Assembly (NCBI GenBank): GCA_945863825.1
Contig: CAMBBY010000024.1
Coordinates: forward strand, 1-9,006
Length of the DNA: 9,006 bases
Direction of reading: 5' to 3'
From: an uncultured Prevotella sp.
Lineage (GTDB): Bacteria > Bacteroidota > Bacteroidia > Bacteroidales > Bacteroidaceae
In this document: one piece after another, positions 1 to 5,673 of the stretch
Position numbering within the stretch: the first letter of the stretch is position 1
Layout: every line of letters starts with the position of its first letter
Position numbers and translations under genes: made by a program
Notes under the pieces: model-generated
The model's database searches: none
The model's input: the letters and a program-made list of their open reading frames with translations, nothing else
What the model was told of the DNA's origin: nothing

Positions 1-101
1 ATATTCATCATAATAGTCGACCTCTTTTCCTCATGATAGGGGCACTTTTTTCTCTTTCTTCTCATCCCCCTCATCTTCTCTGTTTCCCATGTTTCATTCA
101 T

Positions 102-193
102 CGGAATTTTATTCGGAGATTTTTATTCATCGGATTTCACGGAGTAATCGGAGCATTCCTGCTTATACGATTACTCACGGAATTTTATTCGGA
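102..193. repeat. 16-bp direct repeat pair, CGGAATTTTATTCGGA
   Basis: The 16-mer CGGAATTTTATTCGGA occurs exactly at 102-117 and again at 178-193, 76 bp apart start to start. Weaker relatives (TTTTTATTCATCGGA at 121-135, CACGGAG, ATCGGAG) lie between them. The DNA between the exact copies holds a 9-bp inverted repeat. No function can be assigned; a protein-binding array or a decayed repeat are both possible. Confidence 0.7.
142..176. repeat. 9-bp perfect inverted repeat (GAGTAATCG / CGATTACTC)
   Basis: GAGTAATCG at 142-150 is the exact reverse complement of CGATTACTC at 168-176, with a 17-nt spacer. It lies between the two copies of the 16-bp direct repeat, about 120-150 bp upstream of the promoter at 295-325. 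It is not followed by a T-tract, so it does not look like a terminator. A smaller hairpin (AGACC-TTGC-GGTCT, 196-209) follows. Operator or cruciform roles are possible but unsupported. Confidence 0.6.
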
Positions 194-294
194 AAAGACC
201 TTGCGGTCTCTGACAGATACCCCATATAGCTTGCTAACTTCATTTCTTATTTCTCATTTTATCGTCTTCCCCTCTCAAAAAAATCTGGGATTGT

Positions 295-325
295 TTTGTC
301 GTTTCATAAAAATGTAGTACTTTTG
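295..325 (+). promoter_or_regulatory. Bacteroidetes-type promoter for the HIRAN-domain gene
   Basis: TTTG at 295-298 and TACTTTTG (TAnnTTTG) at 318-325 are separated by 19 bp, an exact match to the Bacteroidetes primary sigma factor consensus. Transcription would start near 332, giving a leader of about 68 nt before the ATG at 400. The leader has a direct repeat of AACTAGC and no clear Shine-Dalgarno sequence. Confidence 0.8.
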
Positions 326-399
326 TTGGCAATAAATAATTAGAACGATAACTAGCAAATCTGAATAGACAAACTAGCTAATCCTAAAAATCAATAAGC

Positions 400-2064
400 A
401 TGAAACTGAATATTAATATCGTGGGACTTACCCATAACGACATAGAAGAGGACTGCCTCCAATATGTGCGAACGGCTACGGGAAAGCAGCTGAAACTCGT
501 GTTTGAAGAACAGAATGCCTGCGACTCGCTCGCCGTAAAAGTGTACGACGGAAGGCTCTTCTTAGGGTATGTGGCAGTGCAAGACCTGGAAGACGTTCAC
601 GCCATGAAGATAGTTTCCGGGCGCAAGGTGCTGCGGGCTCTCTGCATGGGCTATGGCGCCAAGGAAGACGGAACGGGAATCTATCTCAAAGCCCGACTGA
701 AATGCCACATCCCGAATGAACTCTCTGTTCTCGCTGGACAGTCTGCTGGTGAGAAACTCGCTGCCGGTGAAGAACTGGAAGTGAGCGGAGGCAAAATCGT
801 AACCATGAGCCCAAACGGCAGTTTCTATGAAATGCCAGAGGCGCTCAAGGAGGCTTATCAGCATATCTATAATGACGAGGAACTGGAGAAATGGCACTAT
901 AGCGGACCGCTTTATAGCATCGACAAGCTGGCAAGAGTGGAAGACTGCTCTGACATGCTGGAGGATGCACTGGAGGACTTTACGGCGCTGTTCATTGCCC
1001 TTTCTCGCTATCCGACAGACTGCAGAGGAAGGGTAATGGTACAGGAAATGCAGGATGAGTTTCAAGAGCAGGTCAGCGAACTGAAGATGCTGGCAGAGGA
1101 GGCTGAATTGCAATTGGATTGCTTCATGAACAATCACCGCTTCGACTATTCCCGCGAGATGACGAATCTCCGCAAGCATATACAGACCCTGCTGCAACTC
1201 CAGAAAAATGACCGTTTCCTCTCGCAGCGAAAAACTCTCCTATCCGATATGGGCTTCATCACCTGCTCGGATTTCCGAAACGAGTCTGCCCGGAATTTCT
1301 TCATCCAGACACCTATAGATCTGCTCCGGAAGCAGACGGGAACCTATGATTACAGCGACCGCCTGGACGAGATAGAGCAGGAACTGGAGGCTTTCCCTTA
1401 CGATATGTACCGCAAGTTCAAGGCCGACCCTGTGGATTTCCTCCGGGAAATCTACTACAAGCACTTGCCTCGCAAGCAGATGAAGCAGTTGCTCTCGGGC
1501 ATCATCCTCATGATTATGCACGGTCGGGTGAATGATGTGAAGTGCTGGGGCAAGTATAATGACCTGGAGACGCTCGAAGAGATGAAGACGCTGAGGCTCC
1601 GGCATGTGCCAGGAGGTAAGGAAATGAATCCGAAGAGAGCAAGGCAGATGGAAGTGATGGAAATCTGTGTGCAGGAAATTGCAGTCCGTAGGAACCCCAA
1701 TACTCAGGAACTGCTTATCCGAAAGCAGTCCGACTGGTATCCGATATTCCATCTGTTGTCGGACTGGAAATTTTTCACCAGGAACGACCTGCAGCCTTTC
1801 TGCGATTTCATAGCCCGTCTTCATCCGTTTGGCAGTGATGCGGTGTCACCTTGCAAGAAGAAGGATCTGGAGCAGGCTAAACCCTGCAATGAACTCCTAT
1901 ATGAGTCAGCCCAGAGATGGAAAACTCTGAAGCCAGATAAAATCAAGATTCAGAATGCTAAGTTTTATCGCTATTTGGATATTATTGACGCCTTTCAGAA
2001 AAGTGTCCAGAAGCATGCTTTTGAAATGAAAGTCAATGTAGGTGAATTTTTTAATGAGTACTAA
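400..2064 (+). CDS. HIRAN-like domain protein with uncharacterised helical C-terminal region
   Basis: Encodes 554 residues. The N-terminus (about 7-58, perhaps to 105) resembles a HIRAN domain: an opening NIVGL strand, then LKLVFEEQN, DSLAVKVY and LGYV, matching the family pattern of a beta strand, an Glu/Asn-containing strand, a D-x-x-A-x-x-V step and a closing GYV. HIRAN domains in other proteins bind DNA, including single-stranded 3' ends (HLTF), so DNA binding is a reasonable inference. Residues about 105-554 are largely helical and charged, with a coiled-coil-like segment around 205-240, and I do not recognise them; no helicase, nuclease or transposase motif is visible. There is no signal peptide or membrane segment, so the protein is probably cytoplasmic. 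It has its own promoter and is followed by a T-run (2068-2075) without a convincing hairpin. The ATG at 400 is the first in frame after the promoter and starts directly before the HIRAN strand. It stands 436 bp before the primase-helicase gene in the same orientation, which hints at a shared DNA-related job. Confidence 0.85.
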   Translation: MKLNINIVGLTHNDIEEDCLQYVRTATGKQLKLVFEEQNACDSLAVKVYDGRLFLGYVAVQDLEDVHAMKIVSGRKVLRALCMGYGAKEDGTGIYLKARLKCHIPNELSVLAGQSAGEKLAAGEELEVSGGKIVTMSPNGSFYEMPEALKEAYQHIYNDEELEKWHYSGPLYSIDKLARVEDCSDMLEDALEDFTALFIALSRYPTDCRGRVMVQEMQDEFQEQVSELKMLAEEAELQLDCFMNNHRFDYSREMTNLRKHIQTLLQLQKNDRFLSQRKTLLSDMGFITCSDFRNESARNFFIQTPIDLLRKQTGTYDYSDRLDEIEQELEAFPYDMYRKFKADPVDFLREIYYKHLPRKQMKQLLSGIILMIMHGRVNDVKCWGKYNDLETLEEMKTLRLRHVPGGKEMNPKRARQMEVMEICVQEIAVRRNPNTQELLIRKQSDWYPIFHLLSDWKFFTRNDLQPFCDFIARLHPFGSDAVSPCKKKDLEQAKPCNELLYESAQRWKTLKPDKIKIQNAKFYRYLDIIDAFQKSVQKHAFEMKVNVGEFFNEY

Positions 2065-2217
2065 AACTTTTTTTTGCATTGTTTGTTTATAAGTATATAA
2101 AATAGGGAAAATTTGCTCATTTGGGGGCAGAGGAGTTAAAATCATGGCTTTTTGGCTTGTTCTTCAGGCAATAAGACCTACATCTTCACTCTTTTTGCTC
2201 CCATTATTTCTTCTTTT

Positions 2218-2240
2218 CTTAAACTTCATTAACGTTTAAG
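2218..2240. repeat. 7-bp perfect inverted repeat (CTTAAAC / GTTTAAG)
   Basis: CTTAAAC at 2218-2224 and GTTTAAG at 2234-2240 are exact reverse complements around a 9-nt spacer. It sits 8 bp before a larger hairpin. It is short and AT-rich, so chance cannot be excluded. Confidence 0.4.
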
Positions 2241-2247
2241 TGGGAAT

Positions 2248-2289
2248 AGATAAGGAATATGCCTGGAAACTCCAACATATTCCTTATTT
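2248..2289. terminator. Long hairpin, possible terminator or regulatory stem
   Basis: TAAGGAATATG at 2251-2261 pairs perfectly with CATATTCCTTA at 2276-2286, extending by A-T, G-T and A-T pairs to 2248/2289. The loop closes further through TGGA (2264-2267) with TCCA (2271-2274), giving a near-continuous hairpin of about 18 pairs capped by AAC. It lies about 185 nt after the HIRAN stop codon, and the downstream TTTCTTC is a weak U-tract, so termination is plausible but not certain. The arms are nearly symmetrical and could act on either strand. Confidence 0.5.
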
Positions 2290-2304
2290 CTTCAAAGTGA
2301 ACTT

Positions 2305-2371
2305 CAATTTTTATGCCAGAGTCGTCAGTTTTTATTCCCAATATCTCAACTTTTATACTTTTTTATTCCAG
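2305..2371 (+). repeat. 21-bp-period T-rich repeats before the primase-helicase promoter
   Basis: TTTTTAT-type cores preceded by CAA/CAG/CAA fall at 2308, 2329 and 2350, exactly 21 bp apart, and a fourth TTTTTATTCCAG core follows at 2360. The first, second and fourth read TTTTTATgCCAG, TTTTTATTCCCA and TTTTTATTCCAG. The 21-bp period (two helical turns) and the place just upstream of a replication-type gene resemble iterons, but divergence is high and only three or four units are present. Confidence 0.45.
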
Positions 2372-2414
2372 CGTTTGTTCGCCTCGTTTCGCTGTTTAAT
2401 CTGGTGGGCGAAAG

Positions 2415-2446
2415 CTTGTTTTTAGTCGATTTTTGTATTATCTTTG
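2415..2446 (+). promoter_or_regulatory. Promoter for the primase-helicase gene
   Basis: TATCTTTG at 2439-2446 is an exact TAnnTTTG element. CTTG at 2415-2418, 20 bp upstream, matches three of four bases of the upstream TTTG box. Transcription would begin near 2453, leaving a leader of about 48 nt that is A/T-rich and has no Shine-Dalgarno sequence before the ATG at 2501. Confidence 0.75.
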
Positions 2447-2500
2447 CAGCGCCTTTTGAAAGTCAAGAGGTGTTTTGTTTAATCTTTTTAATTTTTTAAA

Positions 2501-5053
2501 ATGAAAGAATACACAAATTTAAAACACTTAAGCAATCGCTTGATTGCAATGAATGCAAGTAGAAATGGAAACAAGGGACAGATTTCTTCCTATCTCTTCG
2601 ATTACTACAAGGAACTGACACGTCAGCCTTGGCTTTCTCAGCTCGTGGGGCAGATTCGTGACCTTACTGCCCAGCAGCAGAAGATGCAGGAAGCTGCAAA
2701 AGCAGGAGAGCCTCAGTATGAGCAGATCGGCAAGCAGATAGAGGGGCTGAAGAAGCAGTTGCCTTTCCGTTCTCCTCACTACTTCCATTTCTTCGACGAC
2801 CATCGTGCCCAGAAAAGCATCGACCCGGAGTCCTTTACCTTTCAGACTACCGTAGATATCGACCATCTCGACGAGGTAGAGGAAGCAGTCAAGAGAGCCC
2901 TTCTCCTGAACGGAATGTTCTTCTCTGAGGAAGAGATGAAGCATCGCTCCCAGGAGTTCTCTGATGCCGACCTGCGCCTATGGCAAGGCAAGGTGCTCCA
3001 CATCGAGCGCTCAGCCCGTGGCAAGGCCCACATCGACATCCGCATTCCTGTAGGTATGACCATCGCTGAGGCTCAGGCTGCTTTCTGCAAGCTGATCCAC
3101 GCCACCGAGGATGAGAGCTGCATCACTCCTGAGCGCATCATCTTCATCACGGATGCTGCCAGCGAAATCTATGTAGCTGACAACTGGTACAAGCGCCTCT
3201 CTGAAAATGAAATCGCTGAATACCGTGAGGCTTATCGCCAGAGAGGGCTCGATATTGATGGAAGAGCTTTGGCTTCTTCCTCATCTTCTTCAAAAGGGCA
3301 ATTTGTAAAGGGGAGCCCAACAGTTAGTTCTGAACCTATTACCGGCGGAGTAGGGAACGGAACTGGAAATAGTGCCGAGGATGGAACAGAAAACAGTGCA
3401 GGGAACGGAACCGGAACTGCAAACCAATACGAGCAGACTTATGAGGGAGTGCCTTATGAAGCGATAGTCAAGGCGCTTGTCGAAGTGATGGGCGGTGCGC
3501 CTGCCCACGGCTCCCGCAACAACTTTATCTTCCGTGAAGCGTGCCTCCTGCGCTACATCTGTAATAGCGATGCTGAATGGATCAAGCAGGTAATCGACAT
3601 TTTCGGAGAGGACGAGAACAAGGCTTTCGCCACCGTGGAGAGCGCCTGCAAGGTGAACCAGACGGCTGTGGTTCCGGAACTTGTAAAGCATGCTATAGAG
3701 ATAGCCCGCAAGCGATTCCTTGCCCAGCAGGCCACAGAAGATTCCGGCATTTATGCTCCAGTTCCACCGCAGTTGCCAGCCCGTCTGCCTAAGTTGATGA
3801 AACTGCTCACCAGCAAGGTGCCTGCCGATTTCAAGCCAGCCGTAGCCATGGCAGTCTTCCCAGCTCTTGCCGCCCATCTCAAGGGCGTGAACTTCCGCTA
3901 CATCGACAATCAGGTGCACGAGGCTGCCATCATGAATCTCCTCATAGCACCGATGTCTTCCGGCAAATCACTCGTCAACGGACCTATCGACTGCATCGTA
4001 GAGGACATGGCTCTGCAGGACAAGATAAGCCGCGAGAAGGAGCAGGAATGGAAGGACGAGGTGAACTGCATGGGCGACAACAAGAAGAAGCCTGTGCGCC
4101 CGGAAGGTCTCTATATTCGCATCGTATCGCCCGACCTGACCCGTGCTGCCTATATCCAGCGCCTCGATGATGCGCAGAAGGCAGGCAACGGCTATCTCTA
4201 CTGCAAGATGGACGAGGTGGATATGCTCAAGAAGTTCAACGACCCAAGTCAGCTTGTACGCCTCTGCTGGGACAATTCTGAGGACGGACAGGAGCGCGTG
4301 GGAACCAAGAGTGTAACTGCCCGTGTGAAGACCCGATTCAACTGGAATGCAAGTTCTACCATCGCCGTGACGCAGAAATTCTTCAGTCTGAGAGAGGTGG
4401 CAGATGGCGCCGTAAGCCGCCTTTCACTTGCCACCATCATCCGTCCCGATTTCGCTCCACGTCCTGTAGTAGGCGAGTATGATGCACTCTTCAGAGCCAC
4501 TCTTCTGCCTTACATCCACCGTCTGAACGGTGCGCAGGGCATGGTGGATTGCAAGAAGGCGCGCCAGTTGGCAGAGCGCCTGGAGGCTGACGTGATGGAG
4601 ACTGCCCAGCTGGCCGACAACAAGGCTTATGCTGAGTTTGCCAAGCGCTCCCTGGCTAATGGCTTCCGCAGGGCCATGGTGCTCTATCTGGCCAATGGCG
4701 AGAGATGGGAGAAGTCTATCGAGGATTTCGTAGAATGGACGGTGAAGTATGACCTCTGGTGTAAGATGCGTTTCTTCGGAGCCCAGATGCAGGAGGCGAT
4801 AGATGGCGACAATCGCATGGTGACTCGCTGCAGCGGTCCGAGCAATCTCTTAGCTTATGTGCCTGATACATTCACTCTGCAGGATATTCAGGTGGTTTAT
4901 CAGGCCCATGGCAAGACAGGCCGACTGGCTTCCCTGCTCAGTATGTGGGTGAAGCGAGGCCATATTGTGAAGAATGCCGACGGCACTTATTCCAAAACTG
5001 TGAAGTTCACCAATAAATATGGTCGCTACGGTACGCCTGTTGTAGCTGCGTAA
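2501..5053 (+). CDS. Primase-helicase-like protein (BT4734-like N-terminus plus DUF3987)
   Basis: Encodes 850 residues. The N-terminal part (about 85-255) resembles the BT4734-like/VirE-N domain, a relative of archaeo-eukaryotic primases: VDIDHLD gives an acidic pair at D119/D121, and GKAHIDIR places H177 and D179. A low-complexity Ser then Gly/Asn/Thr linker follows (about 257-306). Residues about 313-390 (GSRNNFIFREACLLRYIC) look like a primase C-terminal helical domain. Residues about 420-760 form a DUF3987 P-loop ATPase: A483-P-M-S-S-G-K-S490 is the Walker A, with Ala in place of the first Gly, and D571-E572 in LYCKMDEVD is the Walker B. FNWNASST may be sensor 1. The C-terminus (about 805-845) looks like a winged helix. 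Such proteins are frequent in Bacteroidales accessory DNA; priming and unwinding are inferred, not demonstrated. The usual neighbours of these genes (HU-like protein, DUF4248, amidase) are absent from the window. It has its own promoter and a strong hairpin after the stop. The ATG at 2501 is the first in frame after the promoter; the first ~80 residues are helical and Gln/Lys-rich. Confidence 0.85.
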   Translation: MKEYTNLKHLSNRLIAMNASRNGNKGQISSYLFDYYKELTRQPWLSQLVGQIRDLTAQQQKMQEAAKAGEPQYEQIGKQIEGLKKQLPFRSPHYFHFFDDHRAQKSIDPESFTFQTTVDIDHLDEVEEAVKRALLLNGMFFSEEEMKHRSQEFSDADLRLWQGKVLHIERSARGKAHIDIRIPVGMTIAEAQAAFCKLIHATEDESCITPERIIFITDAASEIYVADNWYKRLSENEIAEYREAYRQRGLDIDGRALASSSSSSKGQFVKGSPTVSSEPITGGVGNGTGNSAEDGTENSAGNGTGTANQYEQTYEGVPYEAIVKALVEVMGGAPAHGSRNNFIFREACLLRYICNSDAEWIKQVIDIFGEDENKAFATVESACKVNQTAVVPELVKHAIEIARKRFLAQQATEDSGIYAPVPPQLPARLPKLMKLLTSKVPADFKPAVAMAVFPALAAHLKGVNFRYIDNQVHEAAIMNLLIAPMSSGKSLVNGPIDCIVEDMALQDKISREKEQEWKDEVNCMGDNKKKPVRPEGLYIRIVSPDLTRAAYIQRLDDAQKAGNGYLYCKMDEVDMLKKFNDPSQLVRLCWDNSEDGQERVGTKSVTARVKTRFNWNASSTIAVTQKFFSLREVADGAVSRLSLATIIRPDFAPRPVVGEYDALFRATLLPYIHRLNGAQGMVDCKKARQLAERLEADVMETAQLADNKAYAEFAKRSLANGFRRAMVLYLANGERWEKSIEDFVEWTVKYDLWCKMRFFGAQMQEAIDGDNRMVTRCSGPSNLLAYVPDTFTLQDIQVVYQAHGKTGRLASLLSMWVKRGHIVKNADGTYSKTVKFTNKYGRYGTPVVAA

Positions 5054-5063
5054 AGATGCTATT

Positions 5064-5100
5064 CACCCCGGTTTTTGACTTAAATCAAAAAATCGGGGTG
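5064..5100 (+). terminator. Strong hairpin terminator after the primase-helicase gene
   Basis: Eleven nt past the stop codon, 5064-5076 pairs with 5088-5100 in a 13-bp stem (CACCCCG with CGGGGTG at the base, then T5 with A5) around an 11-nt loop. The T-rich side is inside the stem and the sequence after it is only moderately T-rich. Position and stability support transcript ending here and separate the gene from the RNA locus that starts near 5162. Confidence 0.75.
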
Positions 5101-5124
5101 TATGGAAACTTTTCTCTTAAAACA

Positions 5125-5142
5125 TTTGTGTGCGTACACAAA
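5125..5142. promoter_or_regulatory. Perfect 7-bp palindrome over the -33 box (possible operator)
   Basis: TTTGTGT (5125-5131), spacer GCGT, ACACAAA (5136-5142) is a perfect inverted repeat. It contains the whole -33 TTTG box and fills most of the promoter spacer, which is where a dimeric repressor or activator would control access of RNA polymerase. No candidate regulator is encoded in the window. Confidence 0.5.
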
Positions 5143-5156
5143 AAGTTATACCTTTG
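5125..5156 (+). promoter_or_regulatory. Promoter of the structured RNA locus
   Basis: TTTG at 5125-5128 and TACCTTTG at 5149-5156 (TAnnTTTG) are separated by 20 bp, a full match to the Bacteroidetes consensus. Transcription would begin near 5162. The nearest downstream reading frame starts only at 5410, so this promoter makes a leader of about 250 nt, which is long for this group. Confidence 0.8.
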
Positions 5157-5172
5157 CACCAGAAATAAGGAT

Positions 5173-5355
5173 AAAGATTGTTAGGATAAGCATAGAACGA
5201 GCTTGGAAGGCATGAAGAGATTGCTAAGAAGAGCATGAAAAGATTGCTGGAAAAGTTAAGATAAAGGCAAAAGATTGCAGATAGGATAACAAATGAAAGT
5301 TGACAGGCTCTTCGGAGTCTTCAATATAGAGATAGGTAAAGATTATTAGGATAAC
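5173..5355 (+). repeat. Five dispersed AAAGATTG(y)TAGGATAA-like motifs in the RNA leader
   Basis: AAAGATTG or a one-base variant occurs at 5173-5180, 5216-5223 (AGAGATTG), 5239-5246, 5270-5277 and 5338-5345 (AAAGATTA). Copies 1 and 5 continue with TTAGGATAA, copy 4 with a shifted ATAGGATAAC, copies 2 and 3 with CTaaGAA/CTGGAA. The leader is strongly purine-rich. Spacing is irregular (43, 23, 31 and 68 nt). Copies 2, 3 and 4 are complementary to the 3' arm of hairpin B, so they could compete for it. Confidence 0.55.
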
Positions 5356-5357
5356 TT

Positions 5358-5386
5358 GAGGTTGTCTTTCTTCGGGAAGCAATCTC
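5358..5386 (+). promoter_or_regulatory. UUCG-capped 12-bp hairpin upstream of the small ORF
   Basis: GAGGTTG (5358-5364) pairs with CAATCTC (5380-5386), and CTTTC (5366-5370) with GGAAG (5375-5379), with T5365 bulged and the tetraloop TTCG at 5371-5374 closed by C-G. It ends 23 nt before the ATG at 5410. Its 3' arm can instead pair, over 11 perfect base pairs (5378-5388), with 5215-5225, so two exclusive folds exist just ahead of the start codon. Confidence 0.6.
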
Positions 5387-5409
5387 TTAAAAAAAGAAAG
5401 GTAAAAATT

Positions 5410-5490
5410 ATGTTAGTTTTAGGTATGGTTTTCGCAGTATTGGTAGCTGTTGCAGCTGAGGTTGGTGCAATCAAGAACGACCTCGCTTAG
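5410..5490 (+). CDS. 26-residue hydrophobic small ORF (hypothetical)
   Basis: The frame encodes MLVLGMVFAVLVAV followed by AAEVGAIKNDLA and a TAG stop. Residues 1-15 are almost entirely hydrophobic and long enough for a short membrane helix; the last residues are polar with K22, D24. A purine stretch (AGAAAGG) ends 8 nt before the ATG, better than most ribosome sites in this window. It is the only start with this arrangement in the structured RNA, and sits between hairpin B and hairpin C. Size and hydrophobicity recall type I toxins and short membrane peptides, and Bacteroidales loci near DUF3987 genes often carry other tiny proteins ('smalltalk'), but the sequence does not match the smalltalk pattern I know. 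A chance frame in a non-coding RNA is the main alternative. Confidence 0.4.
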   Translation: MLVLGMVFAVLVAVAAEVGAIKNDLA

Positions 5491-5503
5491 GCTTAGCCAA
5501 GAA

Positions 5504-5667
5504 GGTTTCCTAAGAGGGAATCATGCGAACGGAGCCGTAGTCATGGGCTTCGAAAAAAAGTTTAGTTAGATTGGGGTGAGAATCCCTGCGTTTAAGTTAG
5601 AATTGGAGATGAAAGTCTCCGCGTTTGAAAGTAGTTTTTGAACGAAGAGGAAGCCAAATGGGCTTCC
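5504..5667 (+). other. 3' hairpin module with duplicated stem-loops
   Basis: Five stems follow the small ORF. Stems E and F lie in adjacent units 5566-5596 and 5597-5631 that share TTAGA, TTGG, a GNRA loop and GCGTTT, while the stem bases differ but still pair (GGGGT/ATCCC against GGAGAT/GTCTCC). Stems D and G share the nonamer ATGGGCTTC (5543-5551 and 5658-5666) and GGAGCC or GGAAGCC as the 5' arm. GGCTTC of D (5546-5551) is also an exact complement of GAAGCC of G (5650-5655), so a long-range alternative fold can form. Paired changes in copies of a stem suggest selection on structure. Confidence 0.6.
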
Positions 5668-5673
5668 ACAATT

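Larger units (their letters stand above)
1..294. other. Non-coding AT-rich region with short repeats
   Basis: I see no convincing gene here. One open frame on the plus strand (33-317) translates to a low-complexity Phe/Leu/Ser/His-rich product, runs through the repeats and overlaps the promoter of the next gene, so I do not call it. The stretch holds a pyrimidine-rich segment (about 47-90), repeated TTTTATTCGGA-like motifs and an inverted repeat, annotated separately. Confidence 0.7.
2065..2304. other. Non-coding spacer after the HIRAN gene
   Basis: AT-rich DNA with no supportable gene. It begins with a T8 run 3 nt after the stop codon, which could help end transcription although no stable stem precedes it. 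Two inverted repeats (2218-2240 and 2248-2289) are listed separately. A short open frame at 2240-2425 runs through the hairpin, the T-rich repeats and into the next promoter region, and is not credible as a gene. Confidence 0.65.

Noticed and set aside
33..317. 94-codon open frame on the plus strand
   Set aside because: Low-complexity Phe/Leu/Ser/His product, runs through direct and inverted repeats and overlaps the promoter at 295-325; no upstream promoter element seen.
562..1197. 211-codon minus-strand frame inside the HIRAN gene
   Set aside because: Antisense shadow of the coding frame; no domain, promoter or start signal.
2240..2425. 61-codon open frame on the plus strand
   Set aside because: Crosses the hairpin at 2248-2289 and the T-rich repeats, and ends just after the -33 box of the next promoter starts; aromatic-rich product with no family resemblance.
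5410..5490. 'Smalltalk' protein commonly found near Bacteroidales DUF3987 genes
   Set aside because: The 26-residue sequence lacks the Lys/Trp-containing start and the Ile/Thr-rich helix that I associate with that family; only size and hydrophobicity agree.
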